Source: an uncultured Gemmatimonadota bacterium (GTDB lineage Bacteria > Gemmatimonadota > Gemmatimonadetes > Gemmatimonadales > GWC2-71-9). Taken from it: DNA of 18,882 nucleotides. The position numbers and the translations under genes were made by a program. Shown in pieces: positions 1 through 7,227 of the stretch. The notes beneath the pieces are model-generated. The model saw nothing but the letters and a program-made list of their open reading frames with translations. It was not told the DNA's origin and ran no database searches. How positions within the stretch are numbered: the stretch's first letter is position 1; each line of letters starts with the position of its first letter. Location: NCBI GenBank assembly GCA_946887295.1, contig CAMPKP010000054.1, forward strand, positions 1 to 18,882, given 5' to 3'.

Positions 1-205
1 CCACGGGGCTGAAGGTGATCGGGATCGCCCGGCCTCCGGCGGTCGGAAGCGCGTAGAGGTCTCCGCCCGCGGGGCCCGCGCCCCCCACGAAGACCACCAT
101 CGGATCGCTTCCCACGGCGATCCGTCCTCGCAGGGGGAGGAACGTGCGCTCGCACGCGGCCAGCAGCAGCAGGCCGCCCGCGAGCCGCACCAGCTCACTT
201 CGCAC
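1..205 (-). CDS. Lipoprotein, partial (runs off the left edge)
   Basis: The first 68 codons of a minus-strand gene are present. From a GTG at 205 the product has basic residues, a hydrophobic run (LAGGLLLLAAC) and a lipobox with the lipid-accepting Cys at residue 18, so an envelope lipoprotein is predicted. The visible mature part ends in DLYALPTAGGRAIPITFSPV, which resembles one blade of a TolB or WD40-like propeller; that is inference from a short stretch. The GTG overlaps the 3' end of the M1-like gene by 11 bases, so the gene is probably the last visible member of that operon. A second in-frame GTG at 190 is an alternative start. Function is unknown. Confidence 0.6.
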   Translation of the reverse strand, partial: MRSELVRLAGGLLLLAACERTFLPLRGRIAVGSDPMVVFVGGAGPAGGDLYALPTAGGRAIPITFSPV

Positions 206-1406
206 GATCGAAGGCTTGCCGGAGATCCCGGTCGAGGTCTCGCCCCGCCACCGCCGACATCGAGCGCACGAAATCGGCTCTGGTCGCGGAGCCATGCATG
301 TGATCGGCAGTGAACCTGGCGAGGCCGGCGAAGAATGCCGAGTCGCCGGTGATGGCGCGGAGCCGATGCAGGGCCAGTGCGCCGCGGACGTCCTCGGGAA
401 GCGGCTTGGCGCGCCCGGCGGCCGGCGGCCGGCCGGTGGGCTCGCGCCACAGCGAGGCGACGTACCTAGCGAGCCCGTCGGTGATCCAGCGGTCCTCGGG
501 CTGGGCCGCGGAGATCCCGAGGCCGAACCACTGGCGGGCGGTCTCCAGCGCGAGAGTCGAGTCCGCCGGTCCGCCGCCGGCGAGCGACCCTTCGGGAAGG
601 AAGACGATCCCCGGTGACGCGAGCGCGGCACCGACCGGCGCCTCGACGTACGCCAACCTGGGGTACGGGTAGCGTCCCACCCGTGCGGCGTAGAACTCCA
701 CGATCCGCGGCGCGCGCCCGACCGCGCCGGAATCGACACCCTGCCGGTAGCTCCAGACCTCGATGGCAGGGCACCCGACGCAACGGCCCGCAGGCAGAGA
801 GCGCACCCGGTAGGGCCCCGTGCCCGCGGCCAGCGAGCCGATCGGTCCCGGCGTATCCATGCGATAGTGCCACACCGCATGTCCGTACGGCAGCGTGTCC
901 ACCTTTTCGAGCGTGCCGTTGGCGATGGCCCGCTCCTCCACCGGCGTCTGCACCCGGAACGTCGCCGAAGTGCGGTCGAGCTCGGGGTGCTCGGGCACCG
1001 GGAGCCAATACCGCGCACTGTCCCCTCTCCCGGCGGCGAAGAAGATCCGGTCCCCCTGACCGTTGCTGCCGACCTTCGCGCCTCCGGTGGCGAGGCCGTG
1101 GTAGCGGATGCGGGTGGTGATCGAGTCGCCCGCGTGCTTCGCGTGCGGCACGAGGACGTCCACGCCCGAGCGCCCGTACTCCGTCCGCGAGATCCGGGTG
1201 TTGGGCCGGCCGTCGATCAGCACCCGCACCACGCGCATCGACGAGTCGAGACGCACGACGATCGGATCCGCCGTGGCGAGCCGCCACGTGGTCTCGACTT
1301 CGCCGAGAAGATGGGTGCCGGTGTCCGCGGGGACGAGGGTGATGTCGTACCGAAGCGCGTCGTTCTGCGGCGCCGCGACCTGAAGGGCGAGGAGGAGAGA
1401 GAGCAT
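195..1406 (-). CDS. M1-family (aminopeptidase N-like) protein lacking zinc ligands; probable pseudoenzyme
   Basis: 403 residues with a short N-terminal signal sequence (MLSLLLALQVAAPQ), hence probably secreted. The second half follows the M1 gluzincin layout: RIVEFYAARVGRYPYPRLAYVEAP matches in style the segment before the GAMEN box, and a C-terminal helical part ends with a GxDLDRDLRQAFDR-like motif. The catalytic region does not hold. Where HEXXHQWFG is expected it reads LETARQWFG (residues 287-295), so both zinc-binding His are Leu287 and Arg291, while Glu288 is kept. Exactly 18 residues later, where WLNEGFAEY has the third ligand Glu, it reads WITDGLARY with Asp310. GAMEN is GAALA (259-263). 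Peptidase activity is therefore unlikely; a binding or scaffold role is inferred. It starts 13 bases after the upstream dienelactone hydrolase-like gene; no clear ribosome-binding site is visible. Confidence 0.75.
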   Translation of the reverse strand: MLSLLLALQVAAPQNDALRYDITLVPADTGTHLLGEVETTWRLATADPIVVRLDSSMRVVRVLIDGRPNTRISRTEYGRSGVDVLVPHAKHAGDSITTRIRYHGLATGGAKVGSNGQGDRIFFAAGRGDSARYWLPVPEHPELDRTSATFRVQTPVEERAIANGTLEKVDTLPYGHAVWHYRMDTPGPIGSLAAGTGPYRVRSLPAGRCVGCPAIEVWSYRQGVDSGAVGRAPRIVEFYAARVGRYPYPRLAYVEAPVGAALASPGIVFLPEGSLAGGGPADSTLALETARQWFGLGISAAQPEDRWITDGLARYVASLWREPTGRPPAAGRAKPLPEDVRGALALHRLRAITGDSAFFAGLARFTADHMHGSATRADFVRSMSAVAGRDLDRDLRQAFDRAK

Positions 1407-1419
1407 GGTATGATATCGG

Positions 1420-2205
1420 CTACTTCCCCAGCCTGGCGCGGTAGAACTCCAGGATCCGGGTCCATGCCCGCTCCGGCTGCGGGCTGTCGTACCCCTGGCG
1501 GCCGGGCTTCAGGAACCCATGCCCCGTTCCCGGAAAGACCTCCTGCGTGAACGTCTTGCCGTACTTCGACATCGCGGCGTTCACGTCGGGCAGCGACGCG
1601 TTGATGCGGGCGTCGTTCTCGCCGTAGATGCCGAGCACCGGCGCCTTGATCCTTCGAAGGCTCGCGGTGTCCGGCGGGGGGCCGTAGCACACCACGGTGG
1701 CCTTGAGGTTCGGGTTGTCGGTGGCGTAGCGGAAGCTCTGGCCCCCGCCCCAGCAGAATCCGATGGTGCCGATGTCGCCCTTCCGCACCGCCGGGAGCGA
1801 GTTGAGGTACCCGTACGTCGCGTCGAGATCGGCGGTGATCCGCTCGGGCTCGAGCTCGCCGATCAGCTTCCGGCCCTCGTCCTCGTCCTTCGGTGACCTG
1901 CCGTGCTTCGACGACAGGAGATCCGGCACGATGGCGACGAGTCCCTCCTTCGCCAGCCGGTCCACGACCGTGGGCTCCCAGTCAGTGAGCCCGAAGATCT
2001 CATGGATCACGATCACCCCGGGAGCCTTGTCCTTCCGCTCGGGATACGCCACATAGGCGCGGATCGAGTCCGCACCCGACTTGATGTACACCCACTCGCC
2101 GTGGGTCGTGACCGCCACGGAGCCGGCGCGGCGAGCCGCGTTCGCGCCCGCGGCGCCAACCAGCACGGCGGCTGCGGCGACGGCGAGGTAGGGGAGCGTT
2201 CTCAT
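1420..2205 (-). CDS. Dienelactone hydrolase family protein, exported
   Basis: 261 residues, alpha/beta-hydrolase of the dienelactone hydrolase (carboxymethylenebutenolidase) family. An Ala-rich signal peptide (residues 1-24, ending ANA) suggests a periplasmic enzyme, unlike the cytosolic DLH of aromatic degradation. The triad is readable: nucleophile Cys151 in GFCWGGG, Asp198 in YGENDARI, His229 in GTGHGF; HEIFGL at 68-73 is the usual N-terminal signature. The true substrate, an ester or lactone, cannot be told. The start ATG overlaps the stop of the propeller lipoprotein gene in an ATGA, so translation is likely coupled. No chlorocatechol or other aromatic pathway gene is nearby, which argues against the textbook role. 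Confidence 0.85.
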   Translation of the reverse strand: MRTLPYLAVAAAAVLVGAAGANAARRAGSVAVTTHGEWVYIKSGADSIRAYVAYPERKDKAPGVIVIHEIFGLTDWEPTVVDRLAKEGLVAIVPDLLSSKHGRSPKDEDEGRKLIGELEPERITADLDATYGYLNSLPAVRKGDIGTIGFCWGGGQSFRYATDNPNLKATVVCYGPPPDTASLRRIKAPVLGIYGENDARINASLPDVNAAMSKYGKTFTQEVFPGTGHGFLKPGRQGYDSPQPERAWTRILEFYRARLGK

Positions 2206-3173
2206 CTCTGGATGTCCACGAAGTCGAGCCGGTTGTCGAGCAGCAGGGGCACGGCGATGCGGCCGCGCTCCCGATCGATCGCGATGTCCGCCGGAGCGGG
2301 GAGCCCGCCCACCAACTTGGTGATCTTGTCGCCGTCCAGGACGAAGAGGCTGGAGTCCGTCCAGGTGGAGATGACGAAGCGGCCCGCATCGAGCTCCTCG
2401 ACGCCGTCCATCATCCCCGGGCCCTGGGCCACCACCTTCGCCGTCGAGTCGCCCGGGGACCAGCGGTAGATCGGCGTTCCTGCGAACGAGACGATGACGA
2501 AGCTCGAGCCCGCCGAGTCCCAGGTGATGCCGTTCGGCCCGGACTTCTCCCCGAACTCGAGCGCGATCGTCGCCTTGCGCCCCTCGATCCGGAACACCCG
2601 GTCGGGCCCGGCGTGGCCCATCCCGCCCTTGCCGTCATCCGTGAAGCCGCTGTCCGTCATGTAGATCGCGCCGTCCGGCCCGACCGCGGCGTCGTTGAGG
2701 AACTTCGCCTTTCCGGCGAGGCTCACCGACGCGATCGGTTTGCCGCTCCGCTTGTCGAAGGCGCGGGCGGCGTCGATGTCCGCCACCCACAGGGTATCGC
2801 CACTGATCGCGATCCCCTTCGGCGCGTCGAGCTTCACCCCCGCCCTGCCGGCCGCGATGAACTTGAGCGAGTCCACCTTCCCGTCGCGCGTCAGCCGGCT
2901 GATGTAGCCGTTGTTGTCCTTGCCCAGCGGGCTGCCGTTGATGTTGGACACGAAATAGACCCCGAGCTCCGGATCGAACCGCGCCGCCTCGGGCGCCTGC
3001 AGACCATCCACCGAGAGCGCGATGCTGGCCTTCGGCGCACCCTCCCCCGCGGAGGCCGTGTCGGCCGCCGCGGCCGCGGCCCGGTCCCTGGCTCCGCCGT
3101 CGCCGCCGCAGGCCGCCAGCACCCCGGCCGCCGCGAGCATCACCCATGCGCGTCCCGTCTCCCGCTTTCTCAT
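2202..3173 (-). CDS. SMP-30/gluconolactonase-like beta-propeller lipoprotein
   Basis: 323 residues. The N-terminus is a lipoprotein signal with lipobox LAAC (Cys22) followed by a Gly/Asp/Ala-rich linker. The rest reads as a six-bladed propeller of the SMP-30/gluconolactonase/NHL type: repeated units such as FLNDAAVGPDGAIYMTDSG and GPNGITWDSAG resemble the metal-binding Asn/Asp strands of SMP-30. Whether it is a lactonase or only binds a ligand is not decidable. A GGAGG lies seven bases before the ATG at 3173, a good ribosome-binding site. It sits 24 bases after the ParB-like gene and overlaps the hydrolase gene by four bases. A lactonase-like propeller next to a DLH-fold lactonase-like enzyme is suggestive of related substrates, but that is inference. 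Confidence 0.75.
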   Translation of the reverse strand: MRKRETGRAWVMLAAAGVLAACGGDGGARDRAAAAAADTASAGEGAPKASIALSVDGLQAPEAARFDPELGVYFVSNINGSPLGKDNNGYISRLTRDGKVDSLKFIAAGRAGVKLDAPKGIAISGDTLWVADIDAARAFDKRSGKPIASVSLAGKAKFLNDAAVGPDGAIYMTDSGFTDDGKGGMGHAGPDRVFRIEGRKATIALEFGEKSGPNGITWDSAGSSFVIVSFAGTPIYRWSPGDSTAKVVAQGPGMMDGVEELDAGRFVISTWTDSSLFVLDGDKITKLVGGLPAPADIAIDRERGRIAVPLLLDNRLDFVDIQR

Positions 3174-3197
3174 GCCGACGCCTCCACTGTTGATGGT

Positions 3198-4166
3198 CTA
3201 CTCTTCCGCTGCGCCGCCGGTCCGGGCGACCTGATCCGCGCGGACCCGCCCCGGGTCGAACCGCCGCGCGCCGGCGAGCATCTTGTCGATCGTCTCGTCG
3301 AACTCGGCCTTGGCGCCTCGCTTGAAGCGAAGCGGGTTGATGCGTGCCACGACGAACGCCCGAAGGTAGGGGCTCTCGAACCCCTTCGCCCTGAGCTCCG
3401 CGATCGCCGCGCCCACCGCCTCGTCCAGCTCCAGCACGCGGGCGGCGCGCTCCCGGCGGATCTCGAGCGCCCTGGGCAGCGCCGAGCCGAGGAACTTGTC
3501 GATCCGCTTGAGCACGGGATGGTACGCGCTCCCGGCGAAGCGTCCGTTCTCCTGATAGCAGAGGCCGAGGGTGAGCAGGGCCGGCTCCTCGAACTCGGAC
3601 TCGAACTCCCGCTCGGGGCGGTCGTCCAGCTCCGCGAGATTCTGCGCCAGGCGGATCACCTCGAGGGACCGCTCCCGGAGATTGTGCGCCTTCTCCGTGT
3701 TGAGCAGCAGGATCCGGTGGGCGACCTCCATCTCGGGCACCACGATGGCCACCACCGAGCGCGCGCCCAGGGCCCGAAGCGCCGCGAGCCGATGGTTCCC
3801 GTTGGGGGTCCAGTAACGGCCCTCGTCGGTCCGCACCGCCACGATGGGATCCAGGTAGCGCCCCAGCTTGTCGATCGCCGAGCTGAGCCGGGCGACGTGG
3901 GCCTCGGAGAGATCGCGCTGGTAAGGCGTGGGCTCGACCCGGTCGATGGGCAGGCCGGCGAGGATCTGCCAGCTGCCGCCCAGAGGGTCGCGGTAGGGCG
4001 CCAGAACCGCCCCGCCCTCCGCCTCGATCGCCTCGGCCAGCCGGGTCACGGCCCCGGGCGGGGTGCCGCTCCCCAGGGCCTCGGCGGCGATGCCACGCGA
4101 CCGGGGAGCCGCCTCCGGCTTCTTCCGGGAGCGGCGCGGTTTCTTCGCGGTCTTCGCTTCGGCCAT
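3198..4166 (-). CDS. ParB N-terminal domain protein (stand-alone, not partition ParB)
   Basis: The ATG at 4166 is chosen because GAGG lies just upstream (GGCGAGGTGCGGG-ATG); the frame is open upstream to 4304, but that extension reads as low-quality sequence. The product has 322 residues. It opens with a Lys/Arg-rich tail (MAEAKTAKKPRRSRKKPEAA), then a ParB/sulfiredoxin-fold domain at about 65-150: PTPYQRDLSEAHVARLSSAI, then WTPNGNHRLAALRALG, in which GNHR (123-126) occupies the place of the GERR nucleotide-binding box. LNTEKAHNLRERSLEVIRLA (about 155-174) matches the segment leading into the ParB helix-turn-helix. There is no ParA and no typical C-terminal dimer domain. Role unknown; a DNA-binding or nucleotide-dependent regulator is plausible. 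It is first in the minus-strand run. Confidence 0.75.
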   Translation of the reverse strand: MAEAKTAKKPRRSRKKPEAAPRSRGIAAEALGSGTPPGAVTRLAEAIEAEGGAVLAPYRDPLGGSWQILAGLPIDRVEPTPYQRDLSEAHVARLSSAIDKLGRYLDPIVAVRTDEGRYWTPNGNHRLAALRALGARSVVAIVVPEMEVAHRILLLNTEKAHNLRERSLEVIRLAQNLAELDDRPEREFESEFEEPALLTLGLCYQENGRFAGSAYHPVLKRIDKFLGSALPRALEIRRERAARVLELDEAVGAAIAELRAKGFESPYLRAFVVARINPLRFKRGAKAEFDETIDKMLAGARRFDPGRVRADQVARTGGAAEE

Positions 4167-4201
4167 CCCGCACCTCGCCTGAGGGGCCCTCGACCTCCAG
4201 G

Positions 4202-4217
4202 CAGGTACGTAAACCTG
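4202..4217. repeat. Inverted repeat upstream of the ParB-like gene
   Basis: CAGGT-N6-ACCTG, a perfect 5+5 inverted repeat, centred about 43 bases upstream of the ParB-like ATG. The position fits an operator of that operon, but the short half-sites could occur by chance. Confidence 0.3.
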
Positions 4218-4417
4218 ATTCGGGTAGCGGGGGAACCCAGGCTCGGCCGGCGCCCCGCGGCCCGGGAGACCGGCAGCATGGACGAACGGCACCGTCCGGG
4301 ACATCTTCGGCTCTCGCGGGGACGCGACCGGCCCTTGATGCGCTCCCCCGGCCCGCCCTAGTTACAGGCCCGGGCGGCACGGCCACGTGGTGCTCCAACT
4401 ATCAAGACGACTGGCGG

Positions 4418-4891
4418 ATGATGTTCGATCTCGAATTGCTCGGCCGCCCGGAGGGCGAGGGCGAGCGCCTCTTCATCTGGGGGCGCATCAGGCTGGGAGA
4501 CTTCCAGGACGAGTTCCAGGTCCCGCTCTACGATTGGGCGCCGGGCGACTACGCCGCACAGTGGATCGAGGCGGCGGAGCGCCTGGTCGGCGGTGATCCG
4601 GCCGTCGTGTTCCTTACGCACATGGTGCACCCGACCGCGCCCTATCACATGGGCTGGCCGGCGTGGCGCGAGGGAGACCGGGTCCTGGTGCAGGAGCGCC
4701 TCTTCGTCGCCGAGCAGCTCGGCGGCGCGTTCGACCTGGAGCATCCCGAGGTGCACCTCGGGCCCCGGCGCGAGATCTCGGACGAGGGCCTCCGGATCTC
4801 ACAGTGGACCGTGAGCCTCGCCGACGTGGCCGCGTTCGTGGAGCGGCGGCGCGGGTCGGGCATGCCGGCCCCGGAAGGCCCCCGCCAGTGA
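4418..4891 (+). CDS. Small acidic protein resembling CdiI-type contact-inhibition immunity proteins
   Basis: 157 residues, no signal peptide or membrane segment, rich in Trp and acidic residues. The pattern RIRLGDFQDEFQVPLYDWAP, then DYAAQWIEAAERLV, then ISQWTVSLADVAAFVE near the C-terminus, resembles from memory a family annotated as contact-dependent growth inhibition (CdiI-like) immunity proteins. No CdiA, CdiB, Rhs or other toxin gene lies in the window, so an orphan immunity gene or an unrelated use of the fold are both possible. The ATG pair at 4418/4421 has only a weak GGCGG upstream. The frame stays open well upstream and reads TWCSNYQDDWR just before the start, so the true N-terminus may be longer with a non-ATG start. 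It is followed 27 bases later by gltS. Confidence 0.5.
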   Translation: MMFDLELLGRPEGEGERLFIWGRIRLGDFQDEFQVPLYDWAPGDYAAQWIEAAERLVGGDPAVVFLTHMVHPTAPYHMGWPAWREGDRVLVQERLFVAEQLGGAFDLEHPEVHLGPRREISDEGLRISQWTVSLADVAAFVERRRGSGMPAPEGPRQ

Positions 4892-4918
4892 TCCAGCGAC
4901 TCCTCGGCGGCGCCTGAC

Positions 4919-6124
4919 ATGCTCACCCTGAAGCTGGACCTCCTGCAGACCCTGAGCCTGGCCGCCGTGCTTTTCCTGATCGGGCTCGAGTTGCGGAAGC
5001 GGATCGGGTGGCTCGACCGCCTGAACATCCCTGCCGCGGTGGTGGGCGGCCTGCTCTTCGCGCTCCTGGTCCTCGCGGGGCGAGACCGGTTCCTGAGCGT
5101 GCAGCTCGACACCGCCGCCCAGCCGGTGCTGAGCGTCGCCTTCTTCAGCACCATCGGGATGGGCGCCAGCCTCGGGCTGCTGCGGGCCGGCGGAATTCAG
5201 GTGGTCGTCTTCCTCCTGTTCGCCACCCTCTTCTGCTTCGTGCAGAACTTTCTCGGGATCGCCATCGCCCGGGGGTTCGGGCAGCATCCGCTGCTCGGCG
5301 TGATGGCGGGGTCGGTGACGCTGGTCGGCGGCCCGGCGACCGGCCTGGCGTTCGCGCCGCTGCTCGAGAAGGCCGGGCTGGTCGGCGCCGGCACGCTGGC
5401 CCTCACCTCGGCCACCTTCGGCATCGTCTGCGGGGGACTCGCGGGCACGCCGATCGGCACCTGGCTGATCCGCAAGCATCACCTGCAACCCTCGGGCAAT
5501 GCGGCAGCACGCAAAGTCGACACCGAGACGAAGGCGACCCTGCTCGTGGTGGATCCGGACCGGGAGGACGCCCCCCTCATCATGAACATGATCGTGCTGG
5601 CGGTGGCGATGGGCATCGGGAGCATCCTGAGCAACTGGTTCACCAGCCTGGGACTGACCCTGCCGGCCTACATCGGGGCCATGATGATCGCCTCGGTGCT
5701 CCGCAACATCGACGACGCCACCGGCTGGCTCAAGATCGATCCCGCGGCGATGGACTTCGTGGGCGGGTTCGCCCTCAACATCTTCCTCGTCGTCGCGCTG
5801 ATGGACCTCAAGCTGTGGCAGCTGGCCGGACAGGCCCTGCCCCTCTTCGTGATCCTCGCGGCGCAGGTCCTGGTCATCGCGCTCTTCGCCGTCACCGCGT
5901 CGTTCCGCCTCATGGGGCGCGACTACGACTCGGCCGTCATGGCCAGCGGGTTCATCGGCTTCGCGCTGGGCACCACGGCGAACGCGGTCGCCAACATGCG
6001 CGCGCTGGTCACCAAGTACGGGCCGGCGCCGAGGGCGTTCCTGGTCGTGCCCCTGGTCGGCGCGTTCTTCATCGATTTCGCCAACGCCATCATCATCACG
6101 TTCTTCGTGAACTGGCTGCGCTGA
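4919..6124 (+). CDS. gltS: Sodium/glutamate symporter
   Basis: 401 residues, the usual GltS length. Inner-membrane secondary transporter importing glutamate with Na+. The two inverted halves carry the matching re-entrant signatures: GSVTLVGGPATGLAFAP near residue 131 and GFIGFALGTTANAVANM near residue 344, both recognisable in the ESS family. About ten hydrophobic helices can be seen, separated by a charged cytosolic loop around residues 195-220. The protein starts directly in the first helix without a cleavable signal. No strong ribosome-binding site is visible, and the 27-base gap to the preceding gene suggests co-transcription. The downstream gene starts 100 bases later after a hairpin. 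Confidence 0.93.
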   Translation: MLTLKLDLLQTLSLAAVLFLIGLELRKRIGWLDRLNIPAAVVGGLLFALLVLAGRDRFLSVQLDTAAQPVLSVAFFSTIGMGASLGLLRAGGIQVVVFLLFATLFCFVQNFLGIAIARGFGQHPLLGVMAGSVTLVGGPATGLAFAPLLEKAGLVGAGTLALTSATFGIVCGGLAGTPIGTWLIRKHHLQPSGNAAARKVDTETKATLLVVDPDREDAPLIMNMIVLAVAMGIGSILSNWFTSLGLTLPAYIGAMMIASVLRNIDDATGWLKIDPAAMDFVGGFALNIFLVVALMDLKLWQLAGQALPLFVILAAQVLVIALFAVTASFRLMGRDYDSAVMASGFIGFALGTTANAVANMRALVTKYGPAPRAFLVVPLVGAFFIDFANAIIITFFVNWLR

Positions 6125-6194
6125 GCCCTTCCCGCCCGGGTCGCATGAGCCTTGCAGGGACTCCGGCACCGTTCGGATCCGGACCCCAGACAAT

Positions 6195-6211
6195 CCGGCG
6201 CCAGGCGCCGG
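6195..6211. repeat. Perfect 8-bp hairpin between gltS and the secreted unknown
   Basis: CCGGCGCC-A-GGCGCCGG is a perfect inverted repeat with a one-base centre, 71 bases after the gltS stop. It lacks a T-run, so it is not a canonical intrinsic terminator; it may slow or stop transcription with Rho or stabilise a 3' end. Confidence 0.4.
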
Positions 6212-6224
6212 CACGGAGCGTCGC

Positions 6225-6818
6225 ATGCATGTGCAATGGACCATGGGTCTGCTCGTCTGCCTCACTCCAGGTGTCGCACCGGGGCGCATTTACGCGCAGG
6301 CGGCGACAGGCCCGCTGAGCCTGGCCGGCGCGCCCTCACGGCCCGCGCCGCCCCCGAGACCTCACCGGCGCCTCCGGGCGAAGTACGACCCAGTCGGGGA
6401 TTCCACCCGGTGGTCCGTGGTCACCCACAAAGGGAAGTACTTTCTCACGATCCAGCGGCCGCGGCTGAGCTGGTCGGTCGCGTACGCCGGGCGCGAGCGG
6501 GGTGAGCAGTCGCCGGCAGAGGTGGTGCTGGAGTTCCGGACCCAGGAGCCGCAGGTGGCGCTGGACAGCCGGCTGCGGATCGCTTCGGCCGCAGGAGACA
6601 GCCTGGAGGTGGGCAGCTCGGGAGCCTTCAGCGATCCGGGCGTTCTCACCTGGAGCCACTTCATGCGGTTCGCGGTGCCCTGTGCGGACCTCGCGCGGCT
6701 GCTCGAGAGTGACGGGGTGACCCTGTCCGTCGGCGGGATAGGGGAGCGGCTCAAGCCCGACCACATCCTCGCGCTGCGCTCGCTCCTCGAGCTCGCGGGC
6801 GCCTGGCACCCGCGATGA
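6225..6818 (+). CDS. Secreted protein of unknown function
   Basis: 197 residues. The N-terminus looks like a signal peptide (MHVQWTMGLLVCLTPG, with a likely cut after RIYAQA at residue 26), then a Pro/Arg-rich linker and a beta-rich domain (WSVVTHKGKYFLTIQRPRLS, AEVVLEFRTQ) ending in a helical part (LRSLLELAGAWH). It is not recognised as any family. GGAG sits six bases before the ATG at 6225, supporting this start. The text resembles the small secreted strand-rich proteins common in soil bacteria, with no visible catalytic motif; two Cys are present, one in the signal and one at the LRFAVPCADL-like segment. Confidence 0.7.
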   Translation: MHVQWTMGLLVCLTPGVAPGRIYAQAATGPLSLAGAPSRPAPPPRPHRRLRAKYDPVGDSTRWSVVTHKGKYFLTIQRPRLSWSVAYAGRERGEQSPAEVVLEFRTQEPQVALDSRLRIASAAGDSLEVGSSGAFSDPGVLTWSHFMRFAVPCADLARLLESDGVTLSVGGIGERLKPDHILALRSLLELAGAWHPR

Positions 6819-6825
6819 CTCTGCA

Positions 6826-6841
6826 CCCGCTCGAAAGCGGG
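6826..6841. repeat. Hairpin with GNRA-like tetraloop region after the secreted unknown
   Basis: CCCGCT-CGAA-AGCGGG, a six-base-pair stem eight bases beyond the stop of the secreted unknown. There is no T-run, so it is at most a Rho-type or processing hairpin. Confidence 0.35.
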
Positions 6842-6903
6842 CGGCTCTGGTGCGCCCGGGGGTCGTGCCCATAGGCTTCTGGTGAGACTGACCGGAGCCG
6901 AAG

Positions 6904-7179
6904 ATGACGACGATTTGCCCCCACGTGCCACCGGACCCCCACGCGCCGCGCGCGGAGGGATGTGAGGAATGCCTCGCGACCGGGGCGCGATGGGTCCACC
7001 TGCGCCTCTGTCTGACCTGCGGCCATGTCGGCTGCTGTGACAGCTCGCCGGGTCGCCACGCCACGAAGCACTTCCACGCCACCGCGCATCCAGCCATCCA
7101 GTCATTCGAGCCGGGGGAGGACTGGGGCTGGTGCTACATCGACCAGGCCATGCTGGGCCCGTTCGTGCCGGCGCGCTGA
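6904..7179 (+). CDS. UBP-type zinc finger protein
   Basis: 91 residues consisting almost wholly of one ZnF-UBP domain. Zinc ligands are visible in order: Cys5, Cys20 and Cys23 (GCEECL), Cys36 and Cys39 (CLTCGHVGCCD), Cys44, and His52, His56, His58 (GRHATKHFHATAHP). In eukaryotes the fold binds ubiquitin C-termini; bacterial single-domain versions are common in several phyla and their role is not established. A GGAG six bases before the ATG supports the start. The ATP-grasp gene follows after 48 bases on the same strand, so the two may form an operon. A function as a C-terminus-binding adaptor is inference only. Confidence 0.9.
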   Translation: MTTICPHVPPDPHAPRAEGCEECLATGARWVHLRLCLTCGHVGCCDSSPGRHATKHFHATAHPAIQSFEPGEDWGWCYIDQAMLGPFVPAR

Positions 7180-7227
7180 ATTCCGCAGCAGCCTCCGAAC
7201 CACCTGCGCACCCGACCTGCCGCCCAC

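Noticed and set aside
2613..4398. Very long open frames on both strands over the propeller and ParB-like genes
   Set aside because: Arg/Pro/Gly-rich translations without family features; they are out-of-frame shadows of the two real genes in G+C-rich DNA.
4799..6289. 496-residue minus-strand frame across gltS
   Set aside because: Composition is typical of antisense reading (runs of His, Arg, Glu, Gly), and gltS on the plus strand is unambiguous.
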